NCBI RefSeq assembly: GCF_018499875.1
Contig: NZ_JAHBAY010000003.1
Coordinates: 248,001-312,000 of the forward strand
Direction of reading: 5' to 3'
Source: Kineosporia corallincola
Lineage (GTDB): Bacteria > Actinomycetota > Actinomycetes > Actinomycetales > Kineosporiaceae
DNA: 64,000 bases
The notes below the pieces were generated by a model. It did no database searches. It was not told where the DNA came from and worked only from the letters and a program-made list of their open reading frames with translations. Below are positions 58,662 through 64,000 of this stretch, in pieces (positions within the stretch are counted from its first letter, which is position 1; each line of letters starts with the position of its first letter). The position numbers were made by a program, and so were the translations under genes.

Positions 58662-59234
58662 CTACGAACCGGGCTGCCAGGAGAGGGCTTCGGGCTGGCT
58701 GTCGTCGATCTCCACCATCTGCGGCATCTGCGCCGTGCCGGCCAGCTTCGCCCAGCGCACCACCCGTTTGCGGCGCATCCGCTGGGCGTGCGACACCGCG
58801 TCGTTGTGGAACCGGCGGGCCAGCTGCACCCGCTCCCCCGCCAGCACCAGTTCGTCGAGCAGCTCACCGGACGCCGGGTCGGCACGCAGCTTCTTCACCT
58901 TCGCCGCGTCGTCGAACGTCTGGTGCAGGGCACGGGCGAGGAGGTTCTCGCCGGCCTCACTGACCGGGGCGTCGGGAGCGCGGACCATCCGGGTGGCGGC
59001 CAGCCGCAGCTGCTCACCGGCCGGCGGGGCGACCAGCCGGCTGACCTCCAGCGCCACCGCAGCCCGACGGGCGAGCCGGGTCTCCAGCGCCGCGCGCGAG
59101 GTCTCCACCCGGTGGTGCAGCCGGTCCAGCCGGGCGGCCAGGTACGACAGGTACCAGCCGACCACCAGCAGAACCAGAAAACTGAGGACGACGATCCCCC
59201 ACGCGCCGTCCAGCCATCCGACCGCCGTGTGCAT
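58662..59234 (-). CDS. LemA-like membrane protein of unknown function
   Basis: A 190-residue protein with one N-terminal membrane helix (about 13-32, GIVVLSFLVLLVVGWYLSYL) and a helical bundle region: RLDRLHHRVETSRAALETRLARRAAV (in part) and RRFHNDAVSHAQRMRRKRVVRWAKLAG (in part). The FHNDAV-x-RR pattern and helix layout recall LemA proteins, but the match is loose. The ATG shares one base with the pimA stop, so it is translationally coupled to phosphatidylinositol mannoside synthesis genes. Role unknown. Confidence 0.7.
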   Translation of the reverse strand: MHTAVGWLDGAWGIVVLSFLVLLVVGWYLSYLAARLDRLHHRVETSRAALETRLARRAAVALEVSRLVAPPAGEQLRLAATRMVRAPDAPVSEAGENLLARALHQTFDDAAKVKKLRADPASGELLDELVLAGERVQLARRFHNDAVSHAQRMRRKRVVRWAKLAGTAQMPQMVEIDDSQPEALSWQPGS

Positions 59235-60412
59235 CAGCCCGCCTTGGGACGCCAGCGGGCCAGCAGCCCCAGCCGTGGGTCCTCGCCCACCTTGTCCGCC
59301 CCGATCGTCACCGTCTCGTACACGTCGAGGATCTGCGCGGCCACCCGCGACCAGTCGTAGCGGCGCACCGCCACCGACGCCCGCGCGGCCCGTTCCCGCG
59401 CCGCGGCCGGGTCGTCGAGCGCCGCGACCACGCCGGCCGCCAGCGACGCCGGGTCGCTGGCGCGGGTGAGCAGGCCGAGCGCACCGTCGTCCAGCACCCG
59501 GCGGAACGCGCCCAGGTCGCTGGCGATCACCGGGGCGCCCGCGCTCATCGCCTCGACCAGCACGATGCCGAAGCTCTCGCCACCGGTCTGCGGGGCGATG
59601 TACGCGTCCACCGAGCGCAGCAGCGACGCCTTGGCGTCGTCGTCGAGGGCACCGAGGAACTCGATCGCGTCCCGCGCCGCCGGATCGTCCGCGAGCGCAC
59701 CCAGGGCCTCGACGGCGTCCCCCCGCCCGAGAACGAGAAGGCGCGCCCCGGGATGGGTTCTCAGCACGGCGGGGAGCGCGGCCGTGAGGATCTGGAGGCC
59801 CTTGCGCGGCTCGTCGAGCCGGCCGAGGAAGGCCAGCGTCGGGCGGGACGGCGTGCCCTGCCACTCCGGACGGGGACCGGCCCCGGCGAAGCGGTCCACG
59901 AACACCCCGTTCGGGATGACCACCGCGTCACCGCCCAGATGGTCGACGACGGTTCGCCGGGCGTCTTCCGACACCGCGATCCGGGCCGACAGCTTCTCGA
60001 ACCCGGGCCGCAGCATCGGGTAGGCCATCTGCATCGCCCGCGAGCGCGGGTTCGAGGTGTGGAAGGTGGCGACGATCGGGCCGGTGGCCGCCCACATCGC
60101 GAGCATCGACAGCGACGGACTGGACGGCTCGTGCACGTGCAGCACGTCGAACTCGTTCTCGGCCAGCCAGCGCTTGACCCGCGACGAGGCGACCGGGCCG
60201 AAGCTGATCCGGGCCACCGAGCCGTTGTAGGGCAACGGCACCGCGCGCCCGGCCGACTCGATGTACGACGGCAGCGGCGTCTCCTCGTCGGAGGGCGCGA
60301 GAACGCTGACGTGGTGGCCCTGGCCGAGCAGGTGCTCGGCGACGTCGCGGATGTGGAACTGCACGCCGCCGGGCACGTGGAACGAGTACGGCGAGACCAT
60401 GCCGATCTTCAT
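59234..60412 (-). CDS. pimA: Phosphatidyl-myo-inositol mannosyltransferase PimA
   Basis: GT4 glycosyltransferase that adds the first mannose (from GDP-mannose) to phosphatidylinositol at the inner membrane face. The 392 residues show MVSPYSFHVPGGVQFHIRDVAEHL (in part), LHVHEPSSPSLSMLA, FHTSNPRSRAM, VIPNGVFVDRF, LGRLDEPRKGLQIL and the EX7E motif in GGESFGIVLVEAMSAGAPVIAS (in part). It overlaps the acyltransferase gene (ATGA). The gene set pgsA-patA-pimA is the PIM initiation pathway known from mycobacteria. Confidence 0.94.
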   Translation of the reverse strand: MKIGMVSPYSFHVPGGVQFHIRDVAEHLLGQGHHVSVLAPSDEETPLPSYIESAGRAVPLPYNGSVARISFGPVASSRVKRWLAENEFDVLHVHEPSSPSLSMLAMWAATGPIVATFHTSNPRSRAMQMAYPMLRPGFEKLSARIAVSEDARRTVVDHLGGDAVVIPNGVFVDRFAGAGPRPEWQGTPSRPTLAFLGRLDEPRKGLQILTAALPAVLRTHPGARLLVLGRGDAVEALGALADDPAARDAIEFLGALDDDAKASLLRSVDAYIAPQTGGESFGIVLVEAMSAGAPVIASDLGAFRRVLDDGALGLLTRASDPASLAAGVVAALDDPAAARERAARASVAVRRYDWSRVAAQILDVYETVTIGADKVGEDPRLGLLARWRPKAG

Positions 60413-61305
60413 CGGCGGGTCCGGGCCGGGTCGAGGTCGGCGTCGAAAACCACCTGGAGCATGTGCCAGTCCTCCGGGTGCTCGCGGATGCCGGCGGAGA
60501 GCGCGTCGGCGCAGCCCTGCATCATCACGGCGATCTTCTCGGCGTTGCTGCCCTGCGTGGGGACCGGCACGGGCTCGTGGATCTGGAGCACCAGGCCGTG
60601 TCCGCCGCCGGGCAGCCGCTCGTAGTAGGTGTTCACCGGCATCAGCGGGGCCTTGGCGGCGATCGCGATGGCGGCCGGGCCGGGGGCCATCCGGGAGGGC
60701 TCACCGAGGAACGTGACCGGTACGCCGTTGCCGCTCAGGTCGCGGTCGGCCAGCAGCGGCACGAACGCCCCGGCCCGCACCTTGCGGATCAGCTTTCCCA
60801 TCAGGCCGGGCTCGCCGAGCGGGAAGATCTCGATGCCGATGCTGCGCCGGTAGTCGAGGAACTCCTGGTAGACGGCCTCCGGCTTGAGCCGCTCGGCGAC
60901 CGTGGTGACCTTGGTCAGGTGCACGCCCGCCCAGGCACCGGCGTGGTCCCAGTTGCCCTGGTGGGCCAGGGCCGCCACCACCCCGCCCGCGGCGAAGATC
61001 CGTTCCAGCCGCTCCGGGTCGTCGACCCGGCAGGTGCGGGCCAGCCGGTCGGCGTCCCACCCCGGCAGCAGGAACGCGTCGCACCAGTAGCGCAGGTAGG
61101 ACCGCATGCCCTCGCGGGAAAGAGCGCGCGGGTTCTCGGGATTCACCCGGGCGAGGTTCTGCTCCAGACGCCGCACGCCGGGCCCCCGGCGCCACCAGAC
61201 CCAGTCCGCGGCGAGCGTGAACAGGGCGTAGGCCAGGCGCTCGGGCAGCAGCCGGACGACCCGCCAGGCGAGCAGGTAGACCGTGGTGATGAACCGGTCA
61301 CGCAT
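60409..61305 (-). CDS. patA: Phosphatidylinositol mannoside acyltransferase
   Basis: Membrane-associated acyltransferase of the LpxL/HtrB type that acylates PIM1/PIM2. The catalytic HX4D motif is in ALAHQGNWDHAGAW (about residues 112-125), with ADRDLSGNGVPVTFLG and PGPAAIAIAAKAPLMPV following. 298 residues. It overlaps pgsA by 8 bp and pimA by 4 bp. M. tuberculosis Rv2611c is the positional equivalent (from memory). Confidence 0.92.
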   Translation of the reverse strand: MRDRFITTVYLLAWRVVRLLPERLAYALFTLAADWVWWRRGPGVRRLEQNLARVNPENPRALSREGMRSYLRYWCDAFLLPGWDADRLARTCRVDDPERLERIFAAGGVVAALAHQGNWDHAGAWAGVHLTKVTTVAERLKPEAVYQEFLDYRRSIGIEIFPLGEPGLMGKLIRKVRAGAFVPLLADRDLSGNGVPVTFLGEPSRMAPGPAAIAIAAKAPLMPVNTYYERLPGGGHGLVLQIHEPVPVPTQGSNAEKIAVMMQGCADALSAGIREHPEDWHMLQVVFDADLDPARTRR

Positions 61306-61954
61306 CGCCGGAGGCGCCGGTCGCCAGGGCTTCCCGGTCGGCCGCGATGCGGGCCAGGGCCTGTCGGCGCACCATCAGGATGCGCTGGAACACGGTGATG
61401 ACACTGGCCACGGCGAGCACGGCGAGCACGCCCATCAGCAGGTAGTGGGACACCCCGAGGCCGACGAAGCCGGTGGCGACCAGGGTGGCCACGAGCCGCT
61501 CGGACCGCTCGGCGATGCCGACGTTGGCCTGCATGCCCAGCCCCTCGGCCCGGGCCCGGGCGTACGACACCAGGTAGCCGAGCACCAGGCAGGCCAGCGC
61601 CAGCGTGGCCATCACCTGGTCGTCGCCCTGACCGGCGTAGTAGAGCACCAGGCCGCCGAACACGGCGCCGTCGCCGATGCGGTCGAGCGTGGAGTCGAGG
61701 TAGGCGCCCCAGACCGACGATCGGCCCGACATGCGGGCCATGGTGCCGTCGATCAGGTCCGAGAAGACGAAGGCCGTGACCACCATCACACCCCAGAAGA
61801 GCTCGCCGCGAGGGAAGAAGGCGAGCGCGCCGACGCATACGCCGACCGTGCCGACCAGGGTGACCACGTCGGGGCTGACACCCCAGCTCAGGAGCAGCCT
61901 GGCGACCGGTGTGAAGATGCGCGTGAAGAGGGCGCGCGCGAATCGGTTGAGCAT
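61298..61954 (-). CDS. pgsA: Phosphatidylinositol phosphate synthase (CDP-alcohol phosphatidyltransferase)
   Basis: Multi-pass membrane enzyme that joins CDP-diacylglycerol with inositol 3-phosphate. The family signature D-X2-DG-X2-AR-X8-G-X3-D-X3-D is complete: DLIDGTMAR...GAYLDSTLD. Five or six hydrophobic helices; 218 residues. Context with patA and pimA favours the inositol phosphate substrate over glycerol phosphate (inference). First gene of the three overlapping PIM genes; the HIT gene lies 66 bp upstream. Confidence 0.92.
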   Translation of the reverse strand: MLNRFARALFTRIFTPVARLLLSWGVSPDVVTLVGTVGVCVGALAFFPRGELFWGVMVVTAFVFSDLIDGTMARMSGRSSVWGAYLDSTLDRIGDGAVFGGLVLYYAGQGDDQVMATLALACLVLGYLVSYARARAEGLGMQANVGIAERSERLVATLVATGFVGLGVSHYLLMGVLAVLAVASVITVFQRILMVRRQALARIAADREALATGASGDA

Positions 61955-62020
61955 GGTGAGCTCACTCTACCGACGCGCGGGAGCACTCCTGACCGCTGAG
62001 GTAACAGCTTGGGTAACAGC

Positions 62021-62569
62021 TCAGGAGAGCCAGGCGTCCGCGAGCTTCTTGCGGGTGTCGGACAGCAGCTCGGGCAGGGCCTTGGTGCGGCCGACCACGG
62101 GCAGGAAGTTCGCGTCGCCGCCCCACCGGGGAACCACGTGCTGGTGCAGGTGGGCGGCGATGCCCGCGCCGGCCACCGCGCCCTGGTTCATGCCCAGGTT
62201 GAAACCGTGCGGCGCGGAGACCGCGCGGGTGACCGTCATCGCGCGCTGGGTCAGCGTGGCCACCTCGACCGTCTCCTCCGGGGTGAGGTCGGTGTAGTCG
62301 GCGACGTGCCGGTACGGACACACCAGCACGTGACCGGGGTTGTAGGGGAACAGATTGAGGACGACGAAGGCGTGCTCACCCCGGGCGACGATCAGGCTCT
62401 CCTCGTCGGGCACCCGTGGCGCCCGGCAGAACGGGCAGTCCTCACCCGGCGCCGAGGTCTTCGGTTTCTCCTCACCGCTGATGTAGACCATGCGGTGCGG
62501 CGTCCAGAGCCGCTCGAAACCGTCCGGCCCACCGCTGAGCGCGTCCGCCGACTCGTACCCATCCGTCAC
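62021..62569 (-). CDS. HIT-domain AP4A phosphorylase-like protein
   Basis: Histidine-triad nucleotide-binding protein, 182 residues. The zinc motif CPFCRAP, the VLNLFPYNPGHVLVCPYRHV segment (in part) and the triad AAHLHQHVVPRWGGD are those of the Rv2613c type, reported as an AP4A phosphorylase. GTG start at 62569. In M. tuberculosis it precedes pgsA exactly as here. Confidence 0.9.
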   Translation of the reverse strand: MTDGYESADALSGGPDGFERLWTPHRMVYISGEEKPKTSAPGEDCPFCRAPRVPDEESLIVARGEHAFVVLNLFPYNPGHVLVCPYRHVADYTDLTPEETVEVATLTQRAMTVTRAVSAPHGFNLGMNQGAVAGAGIAAHLHQHVVPRWGGDANFLPVVGRTKALPELLSDTRKKLADAWLS

Positions 62570-62644
62570 CCGCGGGAGTCTAGTGGTGCGCCATGGAGCG
62601 GGAAGTGGTCACAGGTCCCGCACAGCCGTGGCTACGCTGGGCCG

Positions 62645-63163
62645 GTGGACGGCACAGACACGACATCCCTGGACGAACCGGCCGGGGACCAGGTCCTGCG
62701 CCTGGGCCGTCCGGCCAGGGCCACGCTGACCACCGCGCTGCTGCTGGTGGCCGGCCTGTTCCTGGCCGGCACCTTCTACGGCTCCGACGACTGGTGGCCG
62801 TTCGGCCCGTGGCGGATGTACGCCACGTCGACGGCGCCCACCACCGCCATCGCCGTGCTGACCATCGAGGCCCGGCAGGCGGGCGACGACTCCCCGGGCG
62901 CCTGGCGCCCGGCCGACCTGGAGCCGCCGACGGTCGGGCTGAACCGGGCCGAGATCGAGGGCCGGATGCCGGCGATCCTGGCCGACCCCTCGATGCTGGC
63001 CACGCTGATCGAGAGCCACTCCCGGCTGCGGCCCGACGATCCGGCCTGGACGGCGATCCGGATCCGGCGCGAGGAGCGGCTGATCGAGAACGGCCGGCAG
63101 ACCGGCGAGACCCGCACCAGCATCGTGGCGCAGTGGCCCACCGGCTCCGGGGACGCCTCGTGA
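62645..63163 (+). CDS. Single-pass membrane protein paired with an HTTM gene
   Basis: A 172-residue protein: cytoplasmic 25 residues, one membrane helix (about 26-45, TLTTALLLVAGLFLAGTFYG), then an exported domain starting with the aromatic cluster DDWWPFGPWRMYATS and ending with charged helices (AIRIRREERLIENGRQTGET). The GTG at 62645 gives a plausible start (VDGTDTTSLDEP). Its stop overlaps the start of the next gene (GTGA), so the two work together. Family not recognised. Confidence 0.65.
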   Translation: MDGTDTTSLDEPAGDQVLRLGRPARATLTTALLLVAGLFLAGTFYGSDDWWPFGPWRMYATSTAPTTAIAVLTIEARQAGDDSPGAWRPADLEPPTVGLNRAEIEGRMPAILADPSMLATLIESHSRLRPDDPAWTAIRIRREERLIENGRQTGETRTSIVAQWPTGSGDAS

Positions 63164-64000
63164 GCTGGCTGTTCCGGCCCGTTCCGCTGGCCCGGGTGGC
63201 GCTGTTCCGGCGTGCCGTCTACGCGTTCGTGATCGTCGACGTGCTGTTCATGCACACGTCCGGGCACCACCACGGCTGGGCCGACCCGGTCTGGTACCGG
63301 CCGCTGGAGATGGGCCGGCTGCTGAACCTGCCGGCCGCGTCCGTGGCCCTGGTCGAAGTGCTGCGCTGGGGAACAGTTCTCGGCGCGGCGCTGGCGCTGA
63401 CCGGACGCCTGCCCCGGCTGTCCGGGGCGGTCGTGGCGGCGGGCTGGATCTGGTACCAGTACGTGGCCTTCTCGTACGGCAAGGTGGACCACGACCGCGG
63501 CGACTTCGTGATCGCCCTGCTGGTGCTGCCGCTGATCGGGTCGGCCGCACTGGGCGACCGGCGCCGCAGTGAGCTGGCCGGCTTCGTGCTGCGGGTGGTC
63601 CAGCTCGTCGCGATCGCCACGTACTTTCTCTCGGCGTTCGCGAAAGTCCGCTTCGGCGGCTGGGACTGGGTGAACTCGGCGACCTTCGTGCGGGCCGTGG
63701 TGCGCCGCCACAACTGGCTCAGCGAGCATCTGCTCCACATCCCGTGGAGCCTGCACGCCTTCCAGTGGGTGCTGTTCACCCTGGAGATCACCGCACCGGT
63801 GATCTTTCTGGTGGCGGAGCACTGGCGGCGCCGGATGGTCTACGGCTGGTACCTGTTCCACGCCGCCACGCTCGCCGTGGTCGGGATCGGTTTCTGGCCG
63901 CACCTGGTGATGATGCTGGCGTTCCTGCCGTTGGAGGAGTACCGCCTCCCCCGGCAGGCCCGCTCGCCCGTCAGCCCTTCGCGCCCATCGACTCCAGCAG
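63160..64000 (+). CDS. HTTM-like polytopic membrane protein, 3' end beyond the window
   Basis: At least 280 residues from GTG 63160, with no in-frame stop before the window edge. Features resemble HTTM (vitamin K carboxylase-like) membrane proteins: LARVALFRRAVYAFVIVDVLFM, HHHGWADPVWYRPLEMGRLL (His-rich loop), WYQYVAFSYGKVDHD, TYFLSAFAKVRFGGWDWV and WYLFHAATLAVVGIGFWPHL. Six or more hydrophobic helices. The reading just before the edge is Pro/Ser-rich, so the end is probably close. Activity unknown. Confidence 0.7.
   Translation, partial: MSWLFRPVPLARVALFRRAVYAFVIVDVLFMHTSGHHHGWADPVWYRPLEMGRLLNLPAASVALVEVLRWGTVLGAALALTGRLPRLSGAVVAAGWIWYQYVAFSYGKVDHDRGDFVIALLVLPLIGSAALGDRRRSELAGFVLRVVQLVAIATYFLSAFAKVRFGGWDWVNSATFVRAVVRRHNWLSEHLLHIPWSLHAFQWVLFTLEITAPVIFLVAEHWRRRMVYGWYLFHAATLAVVGIGFWPHLVMMLAFLPLEEYRLPRQARSPVSPSRPSTPA

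Noticed and set aside
63971-64000. Minus-strand frame ending LLESMGAKG-stop at the window edge, possibly the C-terminus of another gene
   Set aside because: Only nine codons are visible and they overlap the plus-strand HTTM frame; too little to call.

Overview
The window is very GC-rich bacterial chromosome. Overlapping GTGA/ATGA/TGATG gene junctions, a BldD regulator, phosphatidylinositol mannoside genes (pgsA, patA, pimA), an EF-P with the PGKGP loop and an Rv2578c-type radical SAM protein all point to an actinomycete. From memory, the order HIT-pgsA-patA-pimA / pdxS-pdxT-yebC-ruvCAB-yajC-secDF-apt-rel / aspS-rarA-alaS-ruvX-mltG-aroE / aroCKBQ-efp-nusB matches the M. tuberculosis Rv2613c-Rv2533c block. 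bldD next to pyrR is the Streptomyces arrangement. A complete-looking type IV pilus set between aroE and aroC suggests a motile, spore-forming relative such as the Kineosporiales; that placement is inference.

Layout, left to right (most genes on the minus strand): a partial nitrate/nitrite-sensing receptor (1-586); the pyrimidine operon pyrR-pyrB-pyrC-carA-carB-pyrF (9236 down to 1050), with a PyrR-type RNA hairpin just upstream of the pyrR ribosome binding site; divergent bldD (9448-9945); a structured, repeat-rich 600-bp non-coding gap; nusB-efp-aroQ; two tandem Uma2-like genes; aroB-aroK-aroC; the pilus cluster pilT-C-A-V-W-X-D-M-N-O (28056 down to 16458); aroE-mltG-ruvX-alaS and two small membrane proteins; rarA and three small membrane proteins; aspS.

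From 38.9 kb a divergent block follows: a radical SAM gene with a perfect actinobacterial LexA box, an MBL hydrolase, a membrane-anchored cyclophilin, a DUF349 protein and an AbiEi-like protein. Then come rel with a very long disordered N-terminus, apt-secF-secD-yajC, ruvC-ruvA-ruvB, yebC, an MFS exporter, pdxS-pdxT, the phosphatidylinositol mannoside operon, a HIT phosphorylase, and a plus-strand pair ending in an HTTM-like membrane protein cut by the window edge.

The main observations beyond housekeeping are: matching sigma-28/WhiG-type promoter candidates before pilT and pilA; absence of PilB from the pilus cluster; the LexA box at the radical SAM gene; a covarying PyrR hairpin; a perfect 50-bp palindrome terminator; and unrelated 18-bp tandem arrays recurring at five loci, one immediately after the ruvC stop codon.
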